A stretch of DNA of 64,000 nt from Arthrinium phaeospermum (lineage: Eukaryota > Ascomycota > Sordariomycetes > Amphisphaeriales > Apiosporaceae), in contig QYRS01000001.1 of the NCBI GenBank assembly GCA_006503535.1, positions 4,712,001 to 4,776,000 on the forward strand, written 5' to 3'. The notes beneath the pieces are model-generated. The model had not been told where the DNA came from and ran no database searches. It worked only from the letters and a program-made list of their open reading frames with translations. How positions within the stretch are numbered: the stretch's first letter is position 1; the number at the start of each line of letters is the position of its first letter. The position numbers and the translations under genes are program-made. Shown here piece by piece: positions 1 to 10,710 of this stretch.

Positions 1-1167
1 GTGGGTTCCTCGATAGCCGAGGCCATCGAGTACCTCGAGTCGTTGAACAACCCTGGCGGCAGGTTGAGTGACATAGCTGGGGACTGTCCGGCGCCCCTAC
101 GTCAAGCGATTCCCATTTTATCACGAGGTTTTCAGTACAAGGAGCCCGGCGATACTGTCAAGGCTACAGACAATGAGAGGAGCAAGCAGGAGATCGACAA
201 GACCAAGCCGGGCACCAAGGATACGGGCAAGCAAGGGGGCAAAGAGAAGATCGTCATCGCCTCTTTGTACGAGATCCCGGTGGGCCCCCAGCTGGTTTGC
301 AAGAACCCCTTCTGTCCCAACCCGGTGGGCCATCATCTGCGGAGTTGTGTGATGCCGAACAAACTCGGTTTCGTTCCCGGCTGTCCGTTGCACAACGAGT
401 CGCATTCGCCACACGCCTGTGATGGGGGCAAGGAGATGTTCAAGCAGATGCGGAGCCCTACCCACTTTCCGAAGGCGTTCTTGAACATGTTCATTTTCGA
501 CAGAAGGCGGAAGCCGGCGCTGGAGATGGACGATCTCCTCGACTTCGTCAAGAAACTGCCGCGGGCGGTCAGGGCACTGAAGTCCTGGGATGGTGTCGAC
601 AAGGAGGGCATCAAGGAGTACGGCCTGGTTTGGACGCACTCGTTCGCCAAGACGATGCTGAGCAAGGAAGAGGAGAAGTTGAAGAAATTCGACTGTGTCA
701 ACGGGAGCGTTTCGAACCTACCTATTGATTACTTTACAGCGACAGGGGCCAACTTCTTGGTGCTTGACAGCAGTGAGTTCTCAGTGTCCGCTAGGCAGGC
801 AGAGGAGGGACGGTTTGTTGGTCACATTGTTTCGGACGAGGATGAGACTATTTCCTACGGGCGCCCCAACAATAACCACGACGAGGAACCGAACTCGGGC
901 TTTGGTACAAAGCCAGACACAGCGAAGAAGTTCACTGGTACCGAGGCGACAGGGAGCTCATCGGTGGATGCAATCTTGTCTAAGACGTCGGCGAATGGTG
1001 GTTCACATGGTATTGCTACTCCTTTGCCCGATAATAACCGTTGGGACTGGATGCGCAAGCCTGTAATTCTCAGCGAGGAAGATGAGATGTCAATGGATCG
1101 GACCTTGTTCCCCGATGATTATGGCGACGAGAACGAGGGCCAGGGGGAAGGGCAGAATGAAGGCTAG
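1..1167 (+). CDS. Zinc-knuckle-like protein, 5' truncated by window edge
   Basis: The frame is open from base 1 to the stop at 1165-1167, so the true start lies upstream; the GTG at base 1 is not a credible start. The visible 388 codons contain two Cys/His clusters: C100, C105, H111/H112, C116, then C128, H131, H135, C140. Their spacing resembles paired CCHC zinc knuckles, which usually bind nucleic acid or protein. The phrase RSCVMPN follows the first cluster. A conserved block with DRRRKP and GLVWT follows, then a Ser/Asp/Glu-rich tail. The downstream gene at 1680-3199 is a clear paralogue across this whole core. A lysine-rich stretch of about 30 residues precedes the knuckles. Function is unknown; nucleic-acid binding is inferred from the knuckles only. 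Confidence 0.75.
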   Translation: MGSSIAEAIEYLESLNNPGGRLSDIAGDCPAPLRQAIPILSRGFQYKEPGDTVKATDNERSKQEIDKTKPGTKDTGKQGGKEKIVIASLYEIPVGPQLVCKNPFCPNPVGHHLRSCVMPNKLGFVPGCPLHNESHSPHACDGGKEMFKQMRSPTHFPKAFLNMFIFDRRRKPALEMDDLLDFVKKLPRAVRALKSWDGVDKEGIKEYGLVWTHSFAKTMLSKEEEKLKKFDCVNGSVSNLPIDYFTATGANFLVLDSSEFSVSARQAEEGRFVGHIVSDEDETISYGRPNNNHDEEPNSGFGTKPDTAKKFTGTEATGSSSVDAILSKTSANGGSHGIATPLPDNNRWDWMRKPVILSEEDEMSMDRTLFPDDYGDENEGQGEGQNEG

Positions 1168-1679
1168 TAAATGCGAGCTGAGAACGTCTGTTATTAACTA
1201 ACTGAATGTACCCTTTCCGTCGTCTCTATCCAACTGTGTAAATGTTTTTCTTGTGATAATTCCGTTAAGTAAACGATTAATGTTGATTACGACTGTAGAG
1301 TGGCGTAGGAAGCAAGCTTGCGAGATAAGTTTTATAGCATATTAACGGCCAGGTCCCTTCCAGAGGCTTGTTATGGTGACTTCTATGGCTAGGTCACCCT
1401 GCTGGGAACCATAACTAAACCCTCCCCTACTGTGCTATTGCTGTTCACGTAGCTCACCTTTAAGGTAAAGTACCTAAGGCTTCAGTACCTAAGGTACAAC
1501 ACGCTGGATGTAGTGGGGCCCCACACGCGCTTCCAACCCAGTATCTCTCTCCTGACCTCGAATCACAGACAAACTTGGAATTTCTTGTTCCTCCCTCGTT
1601 GTCCGCAAAACTTCAATAACATCTGCACCACACACCAGTTACAAAAATCAAGCAATCAATCGCGAACGTTGTCGCCAAG
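1168..1679. other. Intergenic, promoter/leader of the second zinc-knuckle gene
   Basis: No gene seen. The 11-mer AGTACCTAAGG occurs twice (1469-1479 and 1484-1494), the second running on into TAC to form a near-palindrome. A pyrimidine-rich leader precedes the ATG at 1680. Confidence 0.5.
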
Positions 1680-1909
1680 ATGTCAGCCAGCGCATCTGGT
1701 AAGATGCAGGCGCAGAAGGACAAGTTGAACGAGCATGCCGCCGAGTTGGCGACCGCGCTGAGGGAGCAGGATGAGCAGCAGAGTGAGCGATTGCGCGTAC
1801 AGGGCCAACTGACCAAGATCGACAACGAGATGTCGGTACGGAAAGAGCGCATCGCTAAACTGAGGGACGCCGTCAAGGGATGGAAGAGGCTCTCAGGAAA
1901 GGCGACGTT

Positions 1910-1946
<37 letters not shown>

Positions 1947-3199
1947 AGAGGAAGAGGGATGGCCCGCCGGAGCAGGCTGAGACGAGGAAGAAGCAGGCTG
2001 GGTCTGTCGTCGCGCGCCATCCCGCCAATCAACACGGCGGAGAGAAGCCCGAGTTTATGAACTTGGCGCGATTGATGCAAGGTAACCACATGTTGAAGGA
2101 GCGTCGGTTCTCGTTCATTATGAATCAAGAAGACGTTTTCAGGATCATTGAGGACATCAACCGCCCAGGGGGCTTTGTTTTTGGCACTGTCGACAACCGT
2201 GGCGAAGGCGCGCAGCGGCTGCAGACGATACGGATTGGAACCGAAACGTGGCAGAGTCCGAGCTACCTGAAGGAGCAGGAGGACGAGAAGAAAGCGAAGG
2301 AGGCAGAGAATAAGGCGAGGGAGGAAGCGAAAGAGATGGCGGAGGTCCAGAATGCTCGCGGCCAGCAGGACAAAGGAAAGAAGCCCGAGCCCCCGACTCT
2401 TGGTCAGCTCAGGCAGATCCCCCGGGGGCCGAGCATCGTGTTTGGCAACGTCTGGTGCAATAACAAGGTCGGCCACCACATTCGAAGTTGCGTGATGCCG
2501 AACGAGTTCGGTTTCATCAGCGGCTGCTTCGTCTGCAACCAGGACCACTCGCCGGCTGAGTGCGATATAGCGAAGAAGTTGGTGAACCAGATGCCGACGA
2601 ACGTTGAGATTCCCGCGATGTTTCTGACCGTCTTCTTCGAAGACCGACGGCGGAAGCCTCCACTGGAGATGCGCAACATTCTGAACATGGCGAGGCAGAT
2701 GCCCATGGCCGAGTACACGCTGGCCGAGTGGAGGTGGGCCATCGTGGATTTATTGAATGACTCTAGGGAGTGTGGTCTGGTCTGGACCCTCGAATTTGCG
2801 AAGTCGATGAGAAACAGCGACGCGGTCAGGGATTTCGACTATGCCAACGGGAGCGTGACTGGCATGCCAATTGACCAGCTCACTTTGGACGGTGCCGCAT
2901 TGATGTCGCAAGAGGACAGCAAGTTTGAGATTTCGCCGGAGATGGCGCAGAAGGCCAGGACGGTCGAGATCGAGGAGCAGGTCGCTGACGAGGGCGAGAT
3001 ACCGCATGAGGCGGCGAATGGCGGTCAGACTTCCAGTGTGCATGCCGACGAGGCAAGGCTGCAGAGACTAGAGGCTAAGATTGCAAAGTTGGAGGCTCAG
3101 AGGGAGCAGGGAGACAGCCCTCCGATACTGTCGAAGGGGCCCAGCGAGGGAGTCGCTTGGCTGTTCGACAATATTGACGAGGGAGAGAATGGTATGTGA
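1680..3199 (+). CDS. Zinc-knuckle-like protein, paralogue of the gene at 1-1167, with a frame break
   Basis: The ATG at 1680 opens a charged, coiled-coil-like N-terminus of about 66 residues. The frame must then change near 1877-1879 to enter the long frame that runs from ATG 1880 to the stop at 3197-3199. That long frame encodes a 12-Ser run, a KRKR basic patch (possible nuclear signal) and a Lys/Glu-rich helix. It then has Cys/His clusters equivalent to C193, H199/H200, C204 and C216, C219, H223, C228, counted from the 1880 ATG. The first cluster lacks the leading Cys seen in the upstream paralogue. One extra G in the GGG at 1877-1879 would join the two frames. A 68-nt intron at 1797-1864 would also restore frame, but its branch site would sit too close to the acceptor. 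Function unknown. Confidence 0.7.
1910..1945 (+). repeat. (TCG)12 microsatellite
   Basis: Twelve TCG units encode a poly-Ser tract in the zinc-knuckle protein. Length changes here are multiples of three and cannot explain the frame break just upstream. Confidence 0.95.
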
Positions 3200-3564
3200 G
3201 CCCAGGCTTTAGTTGTCTGTTATTTCAGGTCATGAATAAACTCGCGTGTCTCTGACTGTGTTTCTTAACTGTTTTACCCTTACCCTACCATGTGAATTTA
3301 TTATTCGTAGTAATGCGTAACACTCTGTCGCTGTACGCCTTTTCGCCGTTCTTAATATTGCATTTAAAAGTACGTCTGTGTACATGAATGCCCGTAGGCA
3401 GTTGAGTCCTATCGCCACTTGAGCCTCGTTAACGATGGGCTTTGTGAGTTGCTAGCAACTTTTAGTGTAATTATCAGCTACTTATTAGTGTTAATGTGCC
3501 ATTTTCTCTTTTTACTATATAAATATCCATGTAATCACACATCTACAAGAAGCCCACCGAGTAT
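3200..3564. other. Convergent intergenic spacer
   Basis: AT-rich spacer between the 3' ends of the zinc-knuckle gene (+) and the NRPS-like gene (-). Nothing else seen. Confidence 0.5.
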
Positions 3565-6500
3565 CTACCTCCCCTCCCCTCCCACCCCAAGCATCCTGTC
3601 CGCCTCGAGCCAATTCCGCACCATCTTGCCCACCAGCCCACCCTCGACGGCCCGGGGACACGTCCGCACCGCCTCGCTGTGCGCGCACGCCCGGCCGACG
3701 TCCCAGGTGAGCCCCGCGCTGCTGCTTGTCTGCTCTGCGTCTTGATCCTCGTCTTTCGAATACGTCGTCGCGTAGTACTCGGCCAGCTGGATGGCGGGCA
3801 GCCGCGCGTCGGCCTCGTCCCCGAGCTCGACCGCCCGCGCCCGCAGACGCGCCAGCCACTCGGGGAGCTCCACCTCCTCGAAGCGCAGCAGGCCGCTTGT
3901 GCGCACCGCGGGGAGGAAGTCTGCGTTCCAAGAGAAATGATGGGGCGCTACCAGATTGTAGAACAAGGCCGCCGCCGCCGACGAAGTCACTGGTATTGGG
4001 TGGTAGCCGTTTTCCCCATTGATTTCTTTCCCCTTCACCCCATTCGCCTGGGGCGCTGACGATACCGATATCGGCTTCATCCGCGCCGCCAGCTCCATTA
4101 TCGCCCGCGCCGCCGTGTCGACGGGCATCCACTCGCACCGCCCCTTCCGCTCCCCGAGTCTGGGCAGTGCGCCAACCTGGGCACCGCCGCGGATAAGTAA
4201 GGGGATCGCCTCCTTCTCGGTCCAGATGCCGTGCTCGGAGTCGGCCGAGATCTGGCCCACGCGGACCACGGCGACGTGGGGAGATGAAACGGCGGTTTCG
4301 CCATCATCTCCGTTGATTCTTATCGCGGGGAGCTTACCCTTATCTTCCACCGTTGCCGCGGCCGCAGCGGCTCTGTCGCAGATGCGCTCCCCGACCAGCT
4401 TGGACCGCGCATACCCCGTCGGCGCGGCGTGAGCCAGCTCCGCGAGGGGGCCCTCGGGCACCGTTGACCCGGCGGGCATGCGGAAAGCGGATGAGACGCT
4501 CCCCGTGAACAGCAGCCGCGCCGGTTTCTGAAACGGCACATCGGCCGCCAAATCCAGTAGCCTTCGCAGCCCCGCGATCTGGGGCCGGAAGCTGGCGAGC
4601 CCGATATTGAAGTTGACGGGCCACGCCGCGTGCACGATGAGCGTGGCCGTGGCTTGGAGGGTGTCGAAGATAGCCCGTGACGATAAGCCCAGGTTCGGCG
4701 CGCTCAGGTCGTCGGTGGTGAAGGCGGCGAGTTTCTGGTGCATGTGCTTGGGGAGCGAGGTCGCGGTCGATAGGCGGCGGGTGTGCAGGGAGGTCTGCAC
4801 GCGGTCGATGGCGTCCTTGGCCGAGTTGTTGCTGCTGCTGCGGACGAGGCAGTAGATCTTGTCGATCTGGGGGTCTTGGAGGAGCAGGTGGAGGAGGTGG
4901 GCGCCGAGGGCACCGGTGGCGCCGGTGAGAATCTACGAGTCGTGGTCAGTTGGACTTCAGGCGCACATAATAGATAGACAAATGGTCGAGTGGTGGTAAA
5001 TGCTCAGGTAACCAGGGTGGATAAGTACTTACCACTGTCTCCTTTTCGGGATTAGCCAAGTCCCCAGCTTTGCGTCTCTCAAAGCTACCGTACTCTTCGA
5101 CCAGCTGCTTCATAAGGTCAAGATCGCTCTCGGAACTATCAGCGGCGTTGCCATTGACGACCTGGCCATTGGTCGGCACATTCTCCAGTGACATGGAGTA
5201 CAGCCTCTGTGCCAACGTCTCTACGTTACCGGCATCGTATATCGCATTTGTTGGCAACGAGTGGTCCCCTAGATCAACATTCTGCAGCAACAGCCGCCGG
5301 ATCTGCGCCGCGCGGAGACTGTCCACGCCCGCGGCGAAGAAGTCAGTCTGAGCATCTGCCATGTCGACAATGGCCTGGTCGCGGAGCAGATCCATGACCA
5401 GCCGCCGCATGTCGTCGACGTTGCTGAATTTCTTCAGCGTCTTCTTGTCTCCACCGTTTGCTTGCATCTGCGGCTTCTCCGCATACATGGCGTCAATGGA
5501 GTCCGCGAACTGAGCGTATGCGGCCACACGGATAATGTTGTTCTTGTCCGTGGCCGGGTAGTCCACGTCAGCCGGCACGGGGACCACCATGTCGCGCGTG
5601 ATGCGTGCAAACTCGTCAGCGAGCTGGTTGCCCGCCTCCACGTACGACCAGACAGCCTCGACAAACTCAGCGTCCGACAGCTCCCTACCCTCGATGGCCC
5701 GGAACACCAGAACCCCGGAAGCCAGCCGGTCATTGCCCACCACCAACGCGTCACGTACCAGGGGGCTCTCTCGGATCGCCCCCTCGATCCCTAGCGGCAA
5801 GATCTTCTCGCCGCTCAGCAGCGTGACGGTGTCGTCGTCGCGCGCGACGAACTTCCAGGCGTCCGGCAGGGTCGGGTGCGGGGTCCAGAGGTCCCGCGAG
5901 TGGAACGAGCCCGGCGGGTCGTCCGAGTTGGACATTTTGAGGGCCGGGTGGGTCTTCAGGTACACCGCCTCGTAGACGTCACCGCCCTTGCCCTCACCTC
6001 TCGGCTTGAAGATCATGTGCGGCCGCAGGCTCGCGTAGGGCCGCACGTAGTTCCAGGTGTCGTCGCCGGGCTCGCGGTAGAGGGAGTCGCCGACGTGGCC
6101 GACCTCGGTCCTGGTATATGTCAGTTATCCAAAACAGACCAGTCCCCCGAAAGAACTGCATTCCTCGGGACAGTAGTAGGCGCGTTGACTTACATCCCGT
6201 AAATCACTCCCAACCTCACCCCCTCCTTCACGACGCGGTCTCCGAGCTCATCCGGCGTCCGCGCCCCCGCCGAGGTGACATACTTGCACCCCCGCAGCAC
6301 CTCCATCCCGTCCTCACGCTCAGCCATCAGTTTGAGGCAATAGGGCACCGTATGGCAAATCTCCGGCCGCGCCTCCCTCAGGGCCCGGATGACATTGTCC
6401 GCCGTCAGCGGAAGGCGGGCGTTGAACAGGTGCGCCGGCTTGCGCATCCACATGGCCATGAGCGACGTGAAGAGGCCGTGGATGTGGTACCAGGGGAGCG

Positions 6501-7179
6501 TGTTGAAGGCCCGAAGGCCCGTCCCCGTCGACAGCGTCGTGATGATGCTGCGGTGCGACAGGAAGAGGGGTTTCGGCAAGCCCGTCGAGCCCGACGAGTG
6601 CATGATCATCGATACCCGCACGTGCTCGGCCTCCCGGTCGGCGATGGGGCGGACAAAGGGCGTCGGGGAGGGCTGGTCCGGCTTGTCGAAGTCGGCTCTG
6701 GCCGATATCGGCAGGAAATGGAGGTCCGCGTTGGCCTTTTTCAGGTCGGCGACGGTGGCTGCGATGCGGACGGTGCTGCCGTACAGGACGGTGTCGCATT
6801 CCGCGGTCGCCAGCAGGTTCAAGCAGGCGGGCTCGCCCAGACGGATCGACATGATCAGGGTCTTGCACCCCAGCCGTGACAGGGCGAAGAGGGTGACGAC
6901 AAAGGCCAGGTCCGACTGGGCGAACAGGGCCACCGTCTTGAACGAGTTCACCTCCAGACCGGCGCGCACCAACAGGTGGCAAGTCTCGTCGACCATCCGA
7001 TCAAGGTCCTTCCCCGTGAAGTACTCATAGTCGGTAGGTTTGTCGTCGTGCTTTGGGTAGCCAAGGATGGGGCATTGGACTTCGTCTTGTGCTCGTACCC
7101 TGATCAGGTCGTCAATGGTCCACAGCCTGCCGAAGTCCTGGATGCGCGCTTCGACCACGTCGGCGGATATGGTAGACAT
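3565..7179 (-). CDS. NRPS-like carboxylic acid reductase (A-T-R)
   Basis: Three exons: 7179-6194, 6110-5033 and 4932-3565, with introns of 83 and 100 nt bearing GTAAGT donors. They join in frame to 1143 residues. The adenylation domain shows the A3 core SSGSTGLPKP (about residue 195), YGMTEVG spanning the first splice junction, and PATDKNNIIR near its end. A carrier domain follows with FFAAGVDSL, whose Ser at about 593 is the phosphopantetheine site. The C-terminal thioester reductase has GATGALG at about 692 and a YxxxK dyad at about 862/866. There is no condensation domain. The family activates a carboxylic acid, tethers it as a thioester and releases it as aldehyde or alcohol with NADPH. 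The substrate cannot be read from the sequence. No other biosynthetic gene is adjacent except possibly the membrane protein at 8557-9895. ATG 7179 is chosen because it precedes the start of the A domain. Confidence 0.92.
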
Positions 7180-8556
7180 GTTTTGCCGTTTTCACAAGGA
7201 CGATATATCATCTGATGTTGAAGCTGATCGATGTGAGCCAAGAGCAGAATGAGCTCGAGAAGTAATATTCATGGCATGTGTCTCTCTAGGTAAGCATGTT
7301 TGGCACCGATCAGCGAGGAAAAAACAATGGGGATGGAGGGGCCAGAGATGATCACATGGGTGGGGAGATTTAAGAAGGAAGCGGACCGCGAGACTCCCCA
7401 TGTCCATCGCGAAGGGATATCAAGCAGTGCACTTCAATCTGCTCTGCCCTGCATAGGCCTGGTGCCAAGCATATTATCGTACGTATGGGAATGTATCCCT
7501 TGAAGGGCCTAAGATCCGGGCCTAGCGTCGCTGCCAAGTACATCTGAAGATTTGCAATCATGTGTTGTGTATGGATTGCCGTCGGCCATGTTGGCTGGGT
7601 TGGTGTGTGGTGTGATGGAATGGCAAGGCGCGCATGATGATCTTTTCTAACGAAGGTGAGATGTGGTAGCATGGCCACAGAGTTTCCCCCCTTTTTGTCC
7701 ACCCGGTGATAAGGGACGCTTTATCGCCCAATCCAGTGCAACTTGTCAGATTGGGCGCCGGCAGAATTGGCTATGGCGTCATAACCCTCTTCCTCTGGAC
7801 ACCTAACCTCTGATCCCCAACTTGCCCATACGGCGGTATGCATGTCTTTCCTGATGATGCATGATTATCAATCTGGCGATTGGGCGTTCTAGAAATGGGG
7901 GCGGGAGCTTAAGTGAGCTAACTTGTTCGTTCGCACTACCAGATAAGGGATAATGGGTCATTAGTGCCGCCCTACTTGGTCCCTTTACCCAAACTAGCAA
8001 AAGTACGATATTTCCGGCGGCTCTCCTGGCGTCAGATGTCAAGACGAAATAAGCTTTGAGTTATGTTCGATTCAGGACGGGAACGCCGTTCCTGCAATGC
8101 CCAGACCGCTAATGCGAAGTTGCACGTTGGGGAACGTTGCACTTGGACTGGAGTCTACCCCACCGACTCGAAGTGCCGGTTGTCCGCCCTCCACAGTGTA
8201 TATGCAGAAAATGCGAAGTCGATATACTGGGTGAGCGACAATTATCTAACCATGTGTCGATTTCCGCTTCTTCTTCGTTCCAGGGCTGGGATGTGTTTGC
8301 ACGACGATGCAAGGAACCAGCACCTTACGCCAGGTTTGCGCTAAACTCTGCTTTCAGGGGCTGAGATTGACAGGTAAGGGGTTATCAGCCACCAAGGCCC
8401 TAGTCGAGGGGCTTGCTTCAGAAACGGCTCGGTGTTACATCGTCTCTTCAGTGGCTTTCCAGATCACCCAATCACGGTTTTGTTACTCAGTCGTCTAGAA
8501 CGTGTCAAATGTGTCTTTCTATTAGCGTTATTGGAATAACAGATGGACGGCGTCCA
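7180..8556. other. Intergenic, promoter of the NRPS-like gene
   Basis: About 1.4 kb between two minus-strand genes. Only short, unconvincing frames. The part next to 7180 should carry the NRPS-like promoter; no specific site recognised. Confidence 0.4.
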
Positions 8557-9895
8557 CTACGGTCTGTCCGAGTCCTTCGGCGACGAGATCAAGACGGTGT
8601 GGCTCCTCTGCAGAGGCGACGGGTCCGGGCTCTGTGATTCCTCCACCGAGATGCCAATGTGCGTTTTGACCATAATGTCCGAGAGCCCGATCGCCTGGAC
8701 GCCCCCGTCTCCGCTCCCGCTGCTTCCGGCTCTTGATACGTCACGTGACTGGGTGAGTGCCTCCTCGTCCGAGCTCCGGAACCGCGACAGGCTGTTGTCG
8801 TCGCCGCGACGCTGCTTGCTGCTGCCGCCGATCCTGAACGATTTGCTGCCAATGGTCCTCAGACCGCCGCCGGCGCTGCTGCTTCCAGCGCCGCTCTTGG
8901 CGTAGTATCTTCCACCGGCCGGCGTACTGTAGTCGTTATCGTCTTCGGTGCTGACGCCGGCGCGGTAGCCGAGCCACCGGAACGCGAGCGGCCGGATCGA
9001 CGGCAGGTTCGCGCAGATGAAGCCCACCTCCACCTCGACGGTGCTCCACAGCCCGCCGCCGACGTTGGAGAAGGTGAAGTCTTCGGGGTTGATCTCCTCG
9101 ACGGCGAGGATGCGGAAGATGCTCGCGACGCAGACACTGGAATCACCAAAAGTTAGGGAAAGAAGAGGGCAAAAAGGAAAATGGGCGGCATGACGTACAA
9201 TGCACCAAGCAGGAACAAGAAGCTCAGCGACCACTTCTTACTCTGCGACGTATGCAAGCTCCACACCACCGGCAGCGGCAAGACCAGCACCACGACATCC
9301 CCGACGACGTTGATGATGGCCGAGGCCAGGTAGAAGTCGGTCTGGGCGATGCAGGCGCCGTCTTGTATGGACTCGTCCCAGAAGCGCGCGATGGGCCAGC
9401 ACTGGAACGTGAAGGTGAAGAAGTTGACGAGGAGGATGCAGGTCGACAAGCCCCCGACGGCCAGGACGCTGCGGCGGAAGCGCGGGGTCGAGAAGACGCG
9501 CCAGTAGAAGAGGAGGATGCCGACTTTGACGGCGAAGACGCCGAAGGACCAGAGGATCATGTAGAGGTAGAGGTTCTGCAACAGTTTAGTCTCTGTTCTT
9601 TTTGTCTCATTTTGTACCTTCTTGGACTCACTTTCTTGAACGCCTGCACCGTCGACTCGGCAAGGTATTGCTGGTGCGTCCCCGACCCGTACGCGAGGCC
9701 GAGGAGGATGCTCGTGCTCATGGCGACGCTGACGACCATGACCACGGACATCCAGTAGTCGTCGTACCACAGCTTGGCCGCCGTGGTGGCGCGCGCGTAG
9801 ATCCGGAGGCCGAACGAGGCGGCCGACAGCGCCAGGCACGTCGCCATGACGCCGACCGTCAGGCGCTGATTGTTGATTTCGTCGGCGTTCGTCAT
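8557..9895 (-). CDS. Fungal rhodopsin-like seven-helix membrane protein
   Basis: Three exons: 9895-9632, 9575-9199 and 9136-8557. The introns (56 and 62 nt) have GTGAGT and GTACGT donors and CAG acceptors. They join to 406 residues. The first about 290 residues hold seven hydrophobic segments. Family-type phrases are LRIYARA after helix 1, DDYWM at the start of helix 2, FYWRVF, and the FVCVASIFRI restored exactly across the second junction. This matches the fungal 'rhodopsin domain-containing' integral membrane family, which is not a retinal pump and has no settled function. The C-terminal tail of about 110 residues is rich in Ser, Gly, Asp and Arg and probably cytosolic. Plasma-membrane location is inferred. 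The gene lies tandem with the NRPS-like gene but 1.4 kb away. Confidence 0.88.
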
Positions 9896-10677
9896 GGTTG
9901 TGGATTTTTCGGTCGAAGGTTTCTTGAGTATGACATTGTTGGAGAAGTCTTTTTATTTACTCGTCTTCCCCTTCTCCGTCGTCTTCCTCGACGCCACCAG
10001 GTCCGCCATAAAGAGTGTTGTTTCATACCCAGGACCGGACCCAGTAAAGAAATCCCCGATCGGAACCTCTGACTCCCCTGAAAGCTTAGCACGTCAACCG
10101 GGGATCGGCTCGGCTGTCATTCCCTTGGTGGAGTGACAGGCCTCATGGCGAATAATGGAGGCCATCACGGTGGGTGACAGATGCCATTTCCCCACTGTGC
10201 CTTGTCACCAAGACAGTAACCAAGGGGTGTAGGAGACAGGGATCAGTAATGGTGATGGGCATCGGGATGCTTTCATCACTCAGCCAATCCCATACTAGAT
10301 GCATAAAGACCTGCATATCTCGTACCGAGTCAACCGTGCAGCCGTGGGGGGCTGTGGCGCACTCTCGAGCAGTTTACCGCATTGGGTTCAAGTGAATTAT
10401 TATGTGATATGGTTGGTTGCACTAGGTAGCATCAGGTCTCAAAGCGTATTATGCATGTAACGCTGACACCTCGATTGCTTCAGGTGGTCAATGGGTCTAT
10501 TTTGGTAAGCGATGCAAAGACGACCTTTATATAGCATGTAATATTCATACTTGCACTTGCCGAAATCTACGGTATTTCGCATTAGATGATGACCAGTTCA
10601 GTTTTGTCAGTGATTTAGGAGAGATTAGGACGTCAGAATGTGGTGATTTAATGGTGTGATGATGACCATGACCCATC
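9896..10677. other. Intergenic, promoter of the rhodopsin-like gene
   Basis: No gene seen. AT content rises toward the transposon boundary at 10678. Confidence 0.4.
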
Positions 10678-10710
10678 TAACCGTGCGCACCCCTTAAATG
10701 AACACACCCC
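10678..10710 (+). repeat. Left terminal inverted repeat
   Basis: 33 bp beginning TAACCGTGCGCACCCC, perfectly inverted at 13153-13185. Contains the 8-bp palindrome GTGCGCAC. Confidence 0.92.

Noticed and set aside
1797..1864. 68-nt intron to explain the frame change in the second zinc-knuckle gene
   Set aside because: The phase works, but the only branch-like CTAAAC lies a few bases from the acceptor, and the excised text looks like coding coiled coil.
6118..6879. Plus-strand frame, 253 codons
   Set aside because: Antisense to the adenylation domain of the NRPS-like gene.
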